64,000 bases of DNA from Mesorhizobium sp. NFR06 (GCF_900115245.1 NZ_FOVT01000007.1:186001-250000); one strand, 5' to 3'. Positions 38,099-48,100 are shown, numbered from the stretch's first letter. A program made the numbers and translations. Notes: generated by a model not told the origin, from the sequence alone.

Positions 38099-39775
38099 AT
38101 GAGAGTCGATCTTTACGAAAAACTGATGCGCGCCGGCGCGAACCGCCGCGATCTCTTGAAGGGTGCTGCCAGCATGGCCGCACTCGCCGCGGCCTCAGGC
38201 ACTGGCCTCGGCGCGCTGACCCGGCCAGCATCCGCCGCCAGCGAATTGCGCGCCAAGATCTTGCAGATACCCGGCGTCGGCAAGGGTCAGCCGACGGATG
38301 CCGACTTCCAGAAGGTCGGCGAGCTCTGCCTCGAGGCGACCAAGGCCAATGTCAAGCAAGGCGAGTTCGCCGGGGTCGAGCTCACCTTCATGGGCCTCAA
38401 CAACCAGAACCTGCACAACGTGCTGTTCCGCGGCTTCCTGAAGCCCTGGGAGGCTTACACCGGCGCCAAGATCAGCTGGATCGACCTTGCCCAGGCCGAC
38501 TACAACCCGCGCCTGCAGCAGGCGATCGCCACGAACACAATCGACTTCGATATCGTCGAGATGGGCGCGCCGTTCGAAGGCGACGTCTGCGGCAAGGGCC
38601 TGACTTCCGAGATGCCGGATTGGGTCAGGAAGCAGATCGATATGGACGACCTAGTCGCCTATCTGAAGCCGCCGGTCGGCACCTGGAACGGCAAGCAATA
38701 TCGCGTGACCGTTGACGGCGACACGCACAACTTCAACTACCGCACCGACGTGTTCTCCGACTCCGGGCTGGCAGATGCCTGGAAAGCCGACAGCGGCGAC
38801 AAGGCTGGCCTGACGGAGTGGGGCGTGCCGAAGACCTGGCAGCAGGTGCAGGCGGCGACCAAGTTCCTAAAGGGCAAGCAGGTGAAGGGCCAGGACGTCT
38901 ACGGCTATCTCGACGCCCCCAAGCCCTGGGGCGGCTTCGGCTTCTACTTCCTCGGCAGCCGCGCCAGCGCCTATGCCAAGCACCCCGACGACAAGGCCTG
39001 GCTGTTCGATCCTGATACGATGAAACCGCGCGTCAACAACCCGGCCTGGGTGCGGGCGATCCAGGACGTGATCGACGCGCTGCCTTTCGAACCGCAAGAT
39101 CAAATCAACGCCGATCCGAACCAGACTTGTTTCTCCCAATTCCTGGGCGGCACTGGTTCGATGCTGGCTTGGTGGGGAGATGCTGGTTCGAATGCGAAGA
39201 CCAATGACTCTTCGGTCGTCGGGGACGTCACCGGCTTCTCGATCCTGCCGGGTTCCGACGACGTCTACAATTCCAAGACCGGCAAGTGGGACAAGCTCGC
39301 CAGCGGCCCGAACTATGCGCCGAACTGCGCCTATCTCGGCTGGGGCGTCTACGTCATGGCCCGCGTCGATAGCGACGAGAAGAAGAAGAAGGCAGCCTGG
39401 TCGGCGGCGGCCCATCTCGGCGGCAAGGACCTGTCGCTCTGGTGCGCCGCCTACCCGTCCGGCTTCCAGCCGTACCGCAATAGCCATTTCGACATTCCGG
39501 AGTGGGTGGCGGCTGGCTACGACGAAGCGTTCATTAGCTCGTATCTCAAGTCCGAAGCCGACAGCTACAACCACCCGAATGCAGCGATCGAGCCCCGCAT
39601 CCCCGGCATCTTCCAGTATTACAGCGCCGCCGAGGATATCCTGGCCAACACCTTCGCCGGCAAGATGAAGGCGCAGGAAGGCGCCGACGCCATCGCCGCC
39701 GCCTGGGAAAAGCTGACCGACCAGATCGGCCGCGAAAACCAGATCAAGCTCTACAAAGCCTCGCTCGGCATGTAG
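38099..39775 (+). CDS. ABC transporter sugar-binding protein (family 1)
   Basis: A 558-residue extracellular solute-binding protein, longer than the usual 420-440. A Tat-type signal is present (NRRDLLKGAASMAALAAASG, cleavage near residue 47, PASAAS). The body shows the family 1 pattern LKPWEAYTGAKISWIDLAQA with DYNPRLQQAIATNTIDFDIV. TGSMLAWWGDAGSNAK and WDKLASGPNYAPNCAYLGWG follow. A sugar or polyol ligand is expected. First gene of the plus-strand transporter operon. The 5' leader of about 160 bases holds no gene. Confidence 0.9.
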   Translation: MRVDLYEKLMRAGANRRDLLKGAASMAALAAASGTGLGALTRPASAASELRAKILQIPGVGKGQPTDADFQKVGELCLEATKANVKQGEFAGVELTFMGLNNQNLHNVLFRGFLKPWEAYTGAKISWIDLAQADYNPRLQQAIATNTIDFDIVEMGAPFEGDVCGKGLTSEMPDWVRKQIDMDDLVAYLKPPVGTWNGKQYRVTVDGDTHNFNYRTDVFSDSGLADAWKADSGDKAGLTEWGVPKTWQQVQAATKFLKGKQVKGQDVYGYLDAPKPWGGFGFYFLGSRASAYAKHPDDKAWLFDPDTMKPRVNNPAWVRAIQDVIDALPFEPQDQINADPNQTCFSQFLGGTGSMLAWWGDAGSNAKTNDSSVVGDVTGFSILPGSDDVYNSKTGKWDKLASGPNYAPNCAYLGWGVYVMARVDSDEKKKKAAWSAAAHLGGKDLSLWCAAYPSGFQPYRNSHFDIPEWVAAGYDEAFISSYLKSEADSYNHPNAAIEPRIPGIFQYYSAAEDILANTFAGKMKAQEGADAIAAAWEKLTDQIGRENQIKLYKASLGM

Positions 39776-39794
39776 GCTGTCTCGGGAGACGTCG

Positions 39795-39823
39795 CGGCCC
39801 GGCGACACCTCGTCGCCGGGCCG
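39795..39823 (+). other. Intercistronic stem-loop between binding protein and permease
   Basis: CGGCCCGGCGAC-acctc-GTCGCCGGGCCG is a perfect 12-bp stem 20 bases after the binding-protein stop. A second small stem GACCGG-ctccgg-CCGGTC follows at about 39830-39847. Without a U-tract it more likely protects the 3' end of the binding-protein mRNA and lowers permease expression than fully terminates. Confidence 0.65.
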
Positions 39824-39870
39824 TATCTTGACCGGCTCCGGCCGGTCATTTCTGCAAAGAGGCAAGAGTA

Positions 39871-40992
39871 GTGGCTGACCAGATATCGACCGCGAATGCG
39901 TGGCCGGCAAATTCGACATCGGCGGATCTGATACCGGCTAGTCGCAAGCGCCTCGGCTGGACCTTGTTGATTGCGGCGACCATCGCTCTCCTGGCGTTGA
40001 TCATCGTGCAGATCCTCTACAAGACCGAGGTCGACACGATCGGCTTCTATACCTGGCGACCGGTGATCTACGGCTATGTCCTATGGGGTGTGGCGCTCGG
40101 CGCCTGGCAGGTACTGACGCGCGGCGAGGACGGCCAGCGGGCGCTGTTCCTGCTGCCGGCGCTGCTCTTCACCATCGCCATGGTGATCTTCCCGACGCTG
40201 TTCGGTTTCTACATCGCGCTGACCGACTGGAACCTCAGCTCGTTTTCGGGCCGCAAGTTCAACGGCCTCGACAATTTCTGGCAGATGCTGGCCGATCCTT
40301 ACTACCGCAACGCGCTGTTCAACATGGTGCTCTATGTGCTTGCGGTGCTGGTCGAATATGTCATCGCCTTCGGCCTGGCGCTGCTTCTCAACGCACAGAT
40401 CCGTGCACGCAAGTTTTTCCGCGTCGTCTTCCTCCTTCCGTTGATGCTATCGCCGGTCGCAGTGTCCTGGATGATCGGCAAGTCGCTGATGGAATACCGA
40501 TTCGGCCCCGCCGCGACGCTGGCGCGCGCCCTCGGCTGGGACAATCCCGCCTTCTTCTCCGACCCCATCATCGCGCGCATCTCGATCATGGTGCTCGACG
40601 CCTGGACCTTCATTCCTTTCATGATGATCATGCTGCTCGCCGGACTGCAGGCCATGTCACGCGAGGTGATCGAGGCAGCGCGCGTCGACGGTGCGACCGC
40701 GTGGCAAACCTTCTGGCAGGTCACCTTCCCGCTGATGCTGCCGGTGTCGGTGACGGCGGTGATCCTGCGCATCATCTTCAAGCTGAAGCTCGCCGACATC
40801 ATCATCACAGTGACATCCGGCGGCCCCGGCGGCGCGACCGATTCCGTTTCGAGCTTCATCTACCGCGAATATCGCGACCGCTCGAATGTCGGCTACGGCA
40901 CCATGCTCGCCATGGTGTATCTGATCATGATCGTCGTGTTCATCACCTGGCTGCTGAAGATCGCCAGCCGCTTCGTGCGCAACGTCAACTGA
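39871..40992 (+). CDS. Sugar ABC transporter permease (MalF-like)
   Basis: A 373-residue permease with two N-terminal helices (TLLIATIALLALIIVQIL-like, about residues 30-48, and a second at about 66-85) before the six-helix binding-protein-dependent transport core. The EAA loop is EVIEAARVDGATAWQTFWQV. GTG 39871 is the start, after AAGAGG. Pairs with the next gene as a heterodimeric channel. Confidence 0.93.
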   Translation: MADQISTANAWPANSTSADLIPASRKRLGWTLLIAATIALLALIIVQILYKTEVDTIGFYTWRPVIYGYVLWGVALGAWQVLTRGEDGQRALFLLPALLFTIAMVIFPTLFGFYIALTDWNLSSFSGRKFNGLDNFWQMLADPYYRNALFNMVLYVLAVLVEYVIAFGLALLLNAQIRARKFFRVVFLLPLMLSPVAVSWMIGKSLMEYRFGPAATLARALGWDNPAFFSDPIIARISIMVLDAWTFIPFMMIMLLAGLQAMSREVIEAARVDGATAWQTFWQVTFPLMLPVSVTAVILRIIFKLKLADIIITVTSGGPGGATDSVSSFIYREYRDRSNVGYGTMLAMVYLIMIVVFITWLLKIASRFVRNVN

Positions 40993-41000
40993 GCGAAACC

Positions 41001-41918
41001 ATGAGCGTCCAGACCACCGACTACACCGTCTCGGAAATCCGCTCGCCGGCAGCCTTCGTCGCCAGCCGCGTCTTCATCTATGGCGCGCTGGTGTTCTGGG
41101 CCTTCGTCTGCCTGTTCCCGATCTACTGGACCATCACCACCTCGTTCAAATCGGCGGTCGACGTCACGCAAGGCCATCTCATCCCCTTCGTCGACTTTAC
41201 GCCGGACTGGAAGGGTTGGCGCTCGCTGGGGCTGTCACCGGATTCGATCTTCCAGACGTCGACCGTCCGCGACGAGTTCCTCAAGCGCTTCATGAACTCT
41301 GTCATCACCTCGGTCGGCGCGTCGGGCCTCGCCATCATTATCGGCAGCCTCGCCGCCTACGGGCTCACCCGCTATCGCTATCACTTCGCCTGGTTCAAGA
41401 ACGAGGACATTTCCTTCTTTTTCCTGTCGCAGCTGATCCTGCCCCCGGTCGTGCTGGCGCTCCCCTTCCTGGTGCTCTACCGCGAAGTCGCGCTGCTCGA
41501 TACGCGGATCGGCCTCGTGCTCCTCTATACGCTGATGGTGCTGCCGATCGTCATCTGGATCATGCGCGACCAGTTCAACTCGATCCCGGTCGAATTGGAG
41601 GAAGCAGCGCTCGTCGACGGGCTCTCGATCTGGGGCGCATTTTTCCGCATCGTCATGCCGATCGCTCTGCCGGGCATGGTCGCCGCTTTCATCCTGGCGA
41701 TGGTGCTGTGCTGGAACGAGTATTTCTTCGCCGCCCTGCTGACGTCGACGGACGCGAAGACGATCCCCGTCATGGTGGCGAGCCAGACCGGCTCGCAAGG
41801 CATCAACTGGTGGTCGATGGCAGCCCTTGCCACGGCCGCGATCGCACCGCTGGCGATCATCGGCATCGCCCTCGAACGCTACCTGATCATGGGCATGACG
41901 GCGGGCTCGGTGAAATAG
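41001..41918 (+). CDS. Sugar ABC transporter permease (MalG-like)
   Basis: A 305-residue inner-membrane permease. N-terminal helix VFIYGALVFWAFVCLFPIYW with the TSFKS motif typical of MalG-type subunits, and the EAA loop ELEEAALVDGLSIWGAFFRI. NEYFFAALLTSTDAKTIPVM follows. The start ATG 41001 lies eight bases after the MalF-like stop; the longer open frame 5' to it is shadow of the upstream gene. Completes the transporter with the binding protein and the divergently encoded ATPase. Confidence 0.93.
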   Translation: MSVQTTDYTVSEIRSPAAFVASRVFIYGALVFWAFVCLFPIYWTITTSFKSAVDVTQGHLIPFVDFTPDWKGWRSLGLSPDSIFQTSTVRDEFLKRFMNSVITSVGASGLAIIIGSLAAYGLTRYRYHFAWFKNEDISFFFLSQLILPPVVLALPFLVLYREVALLDTRIGLVLLYTLMVLPIVIWIMRDQFNSIPVELEEAALVDGLSIWGAFFRIVMPIALPGMVAAFILAMVLCWNEYFFAALLTSTDAKTIPVMVASQTGSQGINWWSMAALATAAIAPLAIIGIALERYLIMGMTAGSVK

Positions 41919-41966
41919 CCAAAGGCTGATCTGCTAGCTATCCAATCAGCAAGTCGGTGCCGTCGT

Positions 41967-42329
41967 CTACATCGCCTCGGCCGGGGCGAAGAAGCAATTC
42001 TCGTGCTCCTCGGTCGGATGCAGACAGATGTGGAACTTCTCATCGCCGGATGGCATGACGCTGTCGTAGGGAACGAAATAGCGGTTCTGACGGGTGACCT
42101 TCCGATGATCGCCCGGCCGCAGGATGATTACATAGCCATCGGCATAAGGTGTGACGGTCGCACTGGGAATGCTTCCGCATTCGCCTGCAGTCATATCCCC
42201 CCGGCAGCAGGCCGGCGGGTACGTCCAATTGCCGTCGGCGCTGTGCGCGAACGCGGGCACATCATCAAGCATCGCAGCCGTGACGACGACGCCTGCAATA
42301 CTTGCAATGTGTATTCCGACCACCTGCAC
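41967..42329 (-). CDS. Small secreted hypothetical protein
   Basis: 120 residues, not assignable to a function. An N-terminal hydrophobic stretch (GIHIASIAGVVVTAAM) suggests a signal peptide. The mature part contains YPPACCRGDMTAGECGSIP and FHICLHPTEEHENCFFAP, with five or six cysteines. This CCRGxM...CxxIP pattern recurs in small periplasmic proteins of rhizobia (from memory). The start is probably GTG 42329. It is convergent with the permease gene and has lower GC3 than its neighbours. Confidence 0.65.
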   Translation of the reverse strand: MQVVGIHIASIAGVVVTAAMLDDVPAFAHSADGNWTYPPACCRGDMTAGECGSIPSATVTPYADGYVIILRPGDHRKVTRQNRYFVPYDSVMPSGDEKFHICLHPTEEHENCFFAPAEAM

Positions 42330-42405
42330 CGAGCCGCTCCGATGGCCAACGGCATTCTCGGTGCGATCATATCATTTTAGGCTTCTCTAATACAAGGATG
42401 ACGCT

Positions 42406-43152
42406 CTATCCCGCCTTCAGCGTAGCCCGCAGGTGCTCGAGGATCATCGCGACGCCCTTCTGCCCCAGCTCGGCCGACGCCTCGGACGCGCTTTTCGTGT
42501 ACCAGCCGGCATTGTCCGCGAAATGCGCTGCGTCCACCGCTTCGGGACATAGCGCCAGCATGAGCGACGTCTCGCCGATGCCGGCATGATCGAACGGGTA
42601 CTTTCCGTTCATCGTGGCCGGCATCAGTGGATGCACCTGCACCCAGTTGAAGACATTCTCGCCCTGGGCATGCCCAGCATAGTAATCGGCCATGCTGTTG
42701 GAACCCCACCAACCCTCACCGCGCTCCTTTTCCAGGAAGCGGAAGATCGCCTGCCGGCCGGCGGTCTTAAAAGCGAGATCGGTCGGCATGCCGGCCGCAA
42801 AATTCTCGGTCTGGTGATGGATGATGGCGTGGATGTTGCGGAAGCCGACGCGCAAAAGGCCGTAGAACAATTCCTCCGCGAAAGGCGAAAGCGCCGGACC
42901 ACCGACCTGCACCGAGCCGCTGCCTTCCGGCGCCGCCACCGCGTAGCTCGCTGCGCCATAGTAGAAGGCCGGCAGGATGACGATGTCCGTCTCCTTCTCG
43001 ATCAATTCCACCGTCTTGACCACCGCCAGCGTGTCCATACCGACCGCCATGTGCTCGCCGTGATATTCGAGCACGCCAAGCGGCAGCACGACCGGCCAGT
43101 TCTGTTCGATCGCCTTGCGGATCTGGTGCGGCAGCATCAGCTCGTAGCGCAT
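42406..43152 (-). CDS. Creatininase-family amidohydrolase-like protein
   Basis: A 248-residue creatininase-fold metalloenzyme. VVLPLGVLEYHGEHMAVGMD carries the Glu/His/Asp metal ligands and IHHQTENF the distal part of the site. AGIGETSLMLALCPEAVD has the third ligand region. Besides creatininase, the family contains mycofactocin MftE and cyclitol ring-opening hydrolases (IolN of Thermotoga), so the substrate is open. It starts three bases after the SIS-domain gene, forming a two-gene operon next to a sugar transporter, which favours a carbohydrate substrate over creatinine. Confidence 0.82.
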   Translation of the reverse strand: MRYELMLPHQIRKAIEQNWPVVLPLGVLEYHGEHMAVGMDTLAVVKTVELIEKETDIVILPAFYYGAASYAVAAPEGSGSVQVGGPALSPFAEELFYGLLRVGFRNIHAIIHHQTENFAAGMPTDLAFKTAGRQAIFRFLEKERGEGWWGSNSMADYYAGHAQGENVFNWVQVHPLMPATMNGKYPFDHAGIGETSLMLALCPEAVDAAHFADNAGWYTKSASEASAELGQKGVAMILEHLRATLKAG

Positions 43153-43155
43153 TAC

Positions 43156-43716
43156 CTACTCCATATTGGTGTGCCTGGCGCGCATCGCTTCCGCGGTGGC
43201 ATTGGTCAGGCGTTTAAGCTTCAGCACCATGATTTCGAACAACAGAAACAGCGCGCCCTCGAAAAGCGAGCCCATCGGCAGCACCGAGGTTCTGGCAGCG
43301 CCCTGGTCGCTGGCCATGGTCTGCGCCGGAATGAGCAGCGCGAAGTCGGCGAATCTTGCGGCGGTGCTGCTTGGCTCGGCCGTCACCAGCAGCACCTTCG
43401 CGCCAGCTTCGCGGGCTACCCGCATCAAGGCCAGCACCGTGGTGGTCTCGCCCGGTCCGGAACTCACCAGGAAAACGTCTCCCGGCCCGAGCGGCGGCGT
43501 TGTCATGTCGCCCACCACCGACACCGGCATGCCTAAATGGTAGAGTCGCATGGCGAAGCCCTTCACCTGCAACGCCTCGCGGCCGCAGCCATAGGCGGCG
43601 ATCTTGCCGGCGCCGGCCAGCATCCTGCAGGCGGCGTCGATCCGGCTCTCGTCGATGCGCGCCAGGACAACGCCAAGCTCGTCCAGCGCGGTCGCGAACA
43701 TCCCGGCTTTGGTCAT
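43156..43716 (-). CDS. SIS-domain sugar-phosphate isomerase/binding protein
   Basis: A 186-residue single SIS domain of the 6-phospho-3-hexuloisomerase (HxlB/YckF) size. GKIAAYGCGREALQVKGFAM, VGDMTTPPLGPGDVFLVSSG and GETTTVLALMRVAREAGAKV are the sugar-phosphate loops. No hexulose-phosphate synthase gene is nearby, so HxlB activity is unlikely; an aldose-ketose isomerase of the local pathway is more probable. Promoter lies in the 43717-43901 divergent gap shared with the aldo/keto reductase. Confidence 0.82.
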   Translation of the reverse strand: MTKAGMFATALDELGVVLARIDESRIDAACRMLAGAGKIAAYGCGREALQVKGFAMRLYHLGMPVSVVGDMTTPPLGPGDVFLVSSGPGETTTVLALMRVAREAGAKVLLVTAEPSSTAARFADFALLIPAQTMASDQGAARTSVLPMGSLFEGALFLLFEIMVLKLKRLTNATAEAMRARHTNME

Positions 43717-43901
43717 GAGGGCTCACCCTGTCTGCCGCGATCTGGCTGGGCTCCACGGATCTGCGACGCGGCGCTGTGAAAGGCTTGTTTTTGTTCATGC
43801 TATCACCGCGAAAATCGCCGTCCAACGAGCCTCGACACTTTTGCTGGGCCACGAGCGTGATAGTGTCATGTCAGACAAAACACTCCGGGACATCGTCAGA
43901 C

Positions 43902-44924
43902 ATGAAGACACGGCATTTCGACCGCATCGGCAATGGCGGCATCACCTTCACCGAGCTCGGCTTCGGCACAGCGCCGCTCGGCAATCTCTACCACGCCATC
44001 TCCGACGAGGACGCCAACGCCACCTTGGAGGCGGCATGGACGGCCGGCTGCCGCTACTACGATACGGCACCGCTCTACGGCCTCGGCCTGTCGGAAACCC
44101 GCCTCAACCCTTTCCTGCGCGCCAGGAAGCGCGACGACTATGTGTTGTCCAGCAAGGTCGGCCGCATCATGCGCGTCGCCCCGCCGGACCAGCGCACCGG
44201 CATCGGCAAGTTCTTCGAGACGCCGTCGCGCCGGGAAGTCTACGACTACAGCTATGACGGCGTCATGCGCTCCTTCGAGGCCTCGCTGGAGCGCCTTGGC
44301 GTCGACCGCATCGACATCCTCTTCGTCCACGACGTCGACATTTTCACCCATGGCAGCAAGGAAGCGTCGGACCGGCGCATCGAGGAGTTCATGTCGTCCG
44401 GCTATTACGCCCTGCTCGCATTGCGCGACCAGGGCGTGATCAAGGCCTTCGGCGGCGGCATCAACGAGTGGCAGGTTGCCCAGACGCTCGCCGAGCGCGG
44501 CGACTTCGACCTGTTCCTGCTCGCCGGCCGCTATACGCTGCTCGAGCAGGAAGCGCTTGCCAGCTTCCTGCCGCTTTGCCAGAAGCGCGGCATCGGCATC
44601 GTCCTCGGCGGCCCCTATAATTCCGGCGTGCTTGCAACCGGGCCGAAGCCCGGCGCCTTCTACAATTACAGCGAGGCGCCGAAGGAGATCCTGGATCGTG
44701 TGGCGCGCATCGAGGCGGTCTGCAAGCGGCATGGCGTGCGCCTGATCGAGGCGGCGCTGCAGTTCCCGCTGCAGCATCCTTCGGTGATGTCGGTGATCCC
44801 GGGCGGCCAGCGGCCGGCCGAAGTCGAAAGCAACCGGGCGCTGCTCGACACCAAAATACCGGCGGCGCTGTGGGCGGATTTAAAGCAGGAAGGCCTGATG
44901 CGCGCCGACGCGCCGACGGCCTGA
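43902..44924 (+). CDS. Aldo/keto reductase (D-threo-aldose 1-dehydrogenase-like)
   Basis: A 340-residue AKR. The catalytic tetrad is visible: Asp and Tyr in YYDTAPLYGLGLSETRL, Lys in LSSKVGRIMR, His in ILFVHDVDIF. QFPLQHPSVMSVIPGGQRPA is the C-terminal NADP-binding strand. This subgroup includes L-fucose/D-threo-aldose and pyridoxal dehydrogenases, fitting the nearby FucU-like mutarotase. The ATG 43902 gives the family N-terminus. Upstream, GTCAGACA occurs twice (43870 and 43895), 25 bases apart, a possible regulator site. Confidence 0.88.
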   Translation: MKTRHFDRIGNGGITFTELGFGTAPLGNLYHAISDEDANATLEAAWTAGCRYYDTAPLYGLGLSETRLNPFLRARKRDDYVLSSKVGRIMRVAPPDQRTGIGKFFETPSRREVYDYSYDGVMRSFEASLERLGVDRIDILFVHDVDIFTHGSKEASDRRIEEFMSSGYYALLALRDQGVIKAFGGGINEWQVAQTLAERGDFDLFLLAGRYTLLEQEALASFLPLCQKRGIGIVLGGPYNSGVLATGPKPGAFYNYSEAPKEILDRVARIEAVCKRHGVRLIEAALQFPLQHPSVMSVIPGGQRPAEVESNRALLDTKIPAALWADLKQEGLMRADAPTA

Positions 44925-44948
44925 GCCGCCGCCGATCAGCCGCAAAAA

Positions 44949-44977
44949 AGAAAAGCCGGGCAAAGCCCGGCTTTTCT
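44949..44977. terminator. Bidirectional terminator between AKR gene and hupB
   Basis: AGAAAAGCCGGGC-aaa-GCCCGGCTTTTCT is a perfect 13-bp stem with A-rich left and T-rich right sides. It sits between two convergent genes and can end both transcripts. Confidence 0.92.
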
Positions 44978-44996
44978 GATCGTAAAGCAAAAGGTC

Positions 44997-45269
44997 TTAG
45001 TTGACCGCGTCCTTGAGGCCCTTGCCGGCCGAGAACTTCGGCACGGTGCGCGCCGGAATCTTCACTTCCGCGCCGGTCTGCGGGTTGCGGCCGGTCGAAG
45101 CAGCGCGTTTTGACACGGTGAAATTTCCGAAGCCGACAAGCCGGACATCGCCGCCCTTCTTCAGTTCGCCAGTGATCACGGAGAACACCGCATCGACGGC
45201 GGACTGCGCATCAGCCTTCGAAATGCTTGCGGAGTCGGCGACGGCGGACACCAGTTCGTTCTTGTTCAT
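44997..45269 (-). CDS. hupB: DNA-binding protein HU-beta
   Basis: A 90-residue HU/IHF-family nucleoid protein: NKNELVSAVADSASISKADA at the N-terminus, GFGNFTVSKRAASTGRNPQT and the DNA-clasping arm with the invariant RNPQTG...PARTVPKF. It bends and compacts DNA non-specifically. ATG 45269 is used; an in-frame TTG one codon earlier is ignored. It follows lon, the usual clpP-clpX-lon-hupB order. Confidence 0.97.
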   Translation of the reverse strand: MNKNELVSAVADSASISKADAQSAVDAVFSVITGELKKGGDVRLVGFGNFTVSKRAASTGRNPQTGAEVKIPARTVPKFSAGKGLKDAVN

Positions 45270-45413
45270 CAAAATTCCCTTCCATGAGAAAACCGGAACT
45301 TACGACTCATCCGGCAGGAGACGGACTTTAGAAAGAAGCGTTCCGGAACCCAAGCCGAAAACCGCGGAATTCCGGGCTTTTTTCCACTTTTTCGTCGCTT
45401 TTTTTCATGAAAA

Positions 45414-45434
45414 AGCCGGGCTTGAGGCCCGGCT
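45414..45434 (-). terminator. lon terminator
   Basis: On the minus strand AGCCGGGC-ctcaa-GCCCGGCT is followed by TTTTTCATG: 8-bp GC stem plus five T's, 32 bases after the lon stop. hupB downstream therefore probably has its own promoter in 45270-45410. Confidence 0.85.
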
Positions 45435-45465
45435 CTCTCTTTGTGCGTCGCAATATTAGCATGCG

Positions 45466-47877
45466 CTAATGAGCAAGCGACTTTCCGGCATCATCGCCGC
45501 TGTCGACTGGAGCCGGCGCATTGACCGGCTCGACCCACTCGATCGGCTCCGGCATCCTGACCAGCGCATGGGCAAGCACCTCCCCGACTCGCGAGACCGG
45601 GACGATCTCCATGCCGTTCTTCACATTGTCCGGAATCTCCGCCAGATCCTTGACGTTCTCTTCCGGGATCAGGACCTTCTTGATGCCGCCGCGCAGTGCC
45701 GCGAGCAGCTTCTCCTTCAGACCGCCGATCGGCAAGATGCGGCCGCGAAGCGTTATCTCGCCGGTCATCGCCACATCGGCCCGGACCGGAATACCCGTCA
45801 GCACCGACACGATGGCCGTGGCCATGGCCGCGCCAGCGGACGGGCCATCCTTCGGGGTCGCGCCTTCCGGCAAGTGCACGTGGATGTCGCGCTTGTCGAA
45901 CAGCGGCGGCTCGATGCCGAAATCGATGGCCCGCGAGCGGACATAGGAAGCCGCCGCCGAGATCGATTCCTTCATCACGTCGCGCAGATTGCCGGTCACA
46001 GTCATGCGGCCCTTGCCGGGCATCATGACGCCTTCGACCGTCAACAGCTCGCCGCCGACCTCCGTCCAGGCAAGACCCGTGACCACGCCGACCTGATCGT
46101 CGGCCTCGACCTGGCCGAAGCGGAAGCGCGGCACACCCAGATAATCGGCGAGGTTGTCCGCCGTGATCTTCACCGTCTTCTTCTTCGTGCGCAGGATCTC
46201 GGTCACCGCCTTGCGGCCAAGCTTCATCAACTCGCGCTCGAGGCTGCGCACGCCGGCTTCCCTCGTGTAGGTCTGGATGATGCCGCGGATCGCATCCTCG
46301 CCGACCGAGAATTCGTTCGGCTGCAGGGCGTGGTCGCGGATCACCTTTGGCATCAGGTGACGCTTGGCGATCTCGATCTTCTCGTCCTCGGTGTAGCCGG
46401 CGATACGGATGATCTCCATGCGGTCCATCAGCGGCGCAGGGATGTTCAGCGTGTTCGCCGTCGTCACGAACATCACGCTCGACAGGTCGTATTCGACCTC
46501 GAGGTAATGGTCCATGAACGTCGAGTTCTGCTCCGGATCGAGCACTTCCAGCAGGGCCGATGACGGATCGCCGCGGAAATCCTGGCCCATCTTGTCGATC
46601 TCGTCGAGCAGGAAGAGCGGGTTGGACTTCTTGGCCTTCTTCATCGACTGGATGACCTTGCCGGGCATCGAACCGATATAGGTCCGCCTGTGGCCGCGGA
46701 TCTCGGCCTCGTCACGCACGCCGCCGAGCGCCATACGGATGAACTCGCGGCCGGTCGCCTTGGCGATCGACTTGCCGAGCGAGGTCTTGCCGACGCCGGG
46801 CGGGCCGACGAGGCACAGGATCGGCCCCTTGAGCTTCTTCTGCCGGCTCTGCACGGCGAGATACTCGACGATGCGCTCCTTGACCTTGTCGAGGCCGAAA
46901 TGGTCGGCATCGAGCACGTCCTGCGCAAAGCCCAGGTCCTGCTTGACCTTGGAGTTCTTGCCCCACGGGATCGACAGCAGCCAGTCGAGATAGTTGCGCA
47001 CGACCGTCGATTCAGCCGACATCGGCGACATCGAGCGCAGCTTCTTCAATTCGGCTTCCGCCTTCTCGCGGGCCTCCTTGGAGAGCTTGGTCTTCTTGAT
47101 GCGCGCCTCGATCTCGGCGGCCTCGTCGCGACCGTCCTCGCCCTCGCCGAGCTCCTTCTGGATCGCCTTCATCTGCTCGTTGAGGTAGTACTCGCGCTGC
47201 GTCTTCTCCATCTGGCGCTTGACGCGCGAACGGATGCGCTTCTCCACCTGGAGCACGGAGATCTCGGCTTCCATGAAGCCCATCGCCTTTTCGAGACGCT
47301 CCTTGACGGAAAGCGTGGCGAGCATCTCCTGCTTCTCGGGAATCTTGATGGCGAGATGCGAGGCAACCGTGTCGGCGAGCTTGGAATAGTCGTCGATCTG
47401 GCTGGCGGCACCCACCACTTCGGGCGAGATCTTCTTGTTTAGCTTGACGTAATTCTCGAAGTCGGTGACGACCGAGCGGGCAAGCGCCTCGATCTCGACC
47501 TCTTCCTCTTCCGGCTCGGCAAGCGCCGCGGCGCGGGCCTCGTGGAAATCGGCGCGATCGGTGAATGAGACGATCTTGGCGCGCGAGGCGCCCTCGACCA
47601 GCACCTTCACGGTGCCGTCGGGAAGCTTCAAAAGCTGCAGCACATTGGCGAGCGTACCGATGTCGAAGATCGCATCGGGCTCAGGATCGTCGTCGGCTGC
47701 ATTCATCTGGGTGGCAAGCAGGATCTGCTTTTCCTGACCCATCACCTCTTCCAGCGCCTTGATCGACTTTTCACGCCCGACAAAGAGCGGAACGATCATA
47801 TGCGGAAACACGACAATGTCGCGCAGTGGGAGGACTGCGAAAACGCCGTCGCCGGAAGCCTTGGATATCTTGGCCAT
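45466..47877 (-). CDS. lon: ATP-dependent protease Lon
   Basis: An 803-residue LonA: N-terminal substrate-binding domain ([20 protein letters not shown]), long coiled coil, AAA+ module with Walker [16 protein letters not shown] and Walker [12 protein letters not shown], then the Ser-Lys protease domain. The catalytic Ser is in [14 protein letters not shown] and the Lys in [11 protein letters not shown]. It degrades misfolded and regulatory proteins, including CcrM in alphaproteobacteria. ATG 47877 follows AAAGG; upstream in-frame ATG codons lack SD. It lies between clpX and hupB. Confidence 0.98.
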   Translation of the reverse strand: MAKISKASGDGVFAVLPLRDIVVFPHMIVPLFVGREKSIKALEEVMGQEKQILLATQMNAADDDPEPDAIFDIGTLANVLQLLKLPDGTVKVLVEGASRAKIVSFTDRADFHEARAAALAEPEEEEVEIEALARSVVTDFENYVKLNKKISPEVVGAASQIDDYSKLADTVASHLAIKIPEKQEMLATLSVKERLEKAMGFMEAEISVLQVEKRIRSRVKRQMEKTQREYYLNEQMKAIQKELGEGEDGRDEAAEIEARIKKTKLSKEAREKAEAELKKLRSMSPMSAESTVVRNYLDWLLSIPWGKNSKVKQDLGFAQDVLDADHFGLDKVKERIVEYLAVQSRQKKLKGPILCLVGPPGVGKTSLGKSIAKATGREFIRMALGGVRDEAEIRGHRRTYIGSMPGKVIQSMKKAKKSNPLFLLDEIDKMGQDFRGDPSSALLEVLDPEQNSTFMDHYLEVEYDLSSVMFVTTANTLNIPAPLMDRMEIIRIAGYTEDEKIEIAKRHLMPKVIRDHALQPNEFSVGEDAIRGIIQTYTREAGVRSLERELMKLGRKAVTEILRTKKKTVKITADNLADYLGVPRFRFGQVEADDQVGVVTGLAWTEVGGELLTVEGVMMPGKGRMTVTGNLRDVMKESISAAASYVRSRAIDFGIEPPLFDKRDIHVHLPEGATPKDGPSAGAAMATAIVSVLTGIPVRADVAMTGEITLRGRILPIGGLKEKLLAALRGGIKKVLIPEENVKDLAEIPDNVKNGMEIVPVSRVGEVLAHALVRMPEPIEWVEPVNAPAPVDSGDDAGKSLAH

Positions 47878-48100
47878 TGTCCAACCTTTCATATCGCGGC
47901 CGCGTATTTTAGCCAACCGCGAATCTCATATTAACGACCGAGTGTCGTTCCGCCTACCACCGTTTGTGACGGGAGTTTTACAGCACAGAATTCGGCGCAT
48001 CGGCCTTCTGCTGTTAGGTGGATGCAGCCGGGGCAAAGATCAAGGGTTAACACGGCCAGGACATCCATTCCATCACCGGGCGGCTCGCCCACAAAGCAAA

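Noticed and set aside
43156..43716. SIS gene as true 6-phospho-3-hexuloisomerase of the ribulose monophosphate pathway
   Set aside because: No hexulose-6-phosphate synthase gene is nearby and the neighbours point to sugar or cyclitol catabolism.
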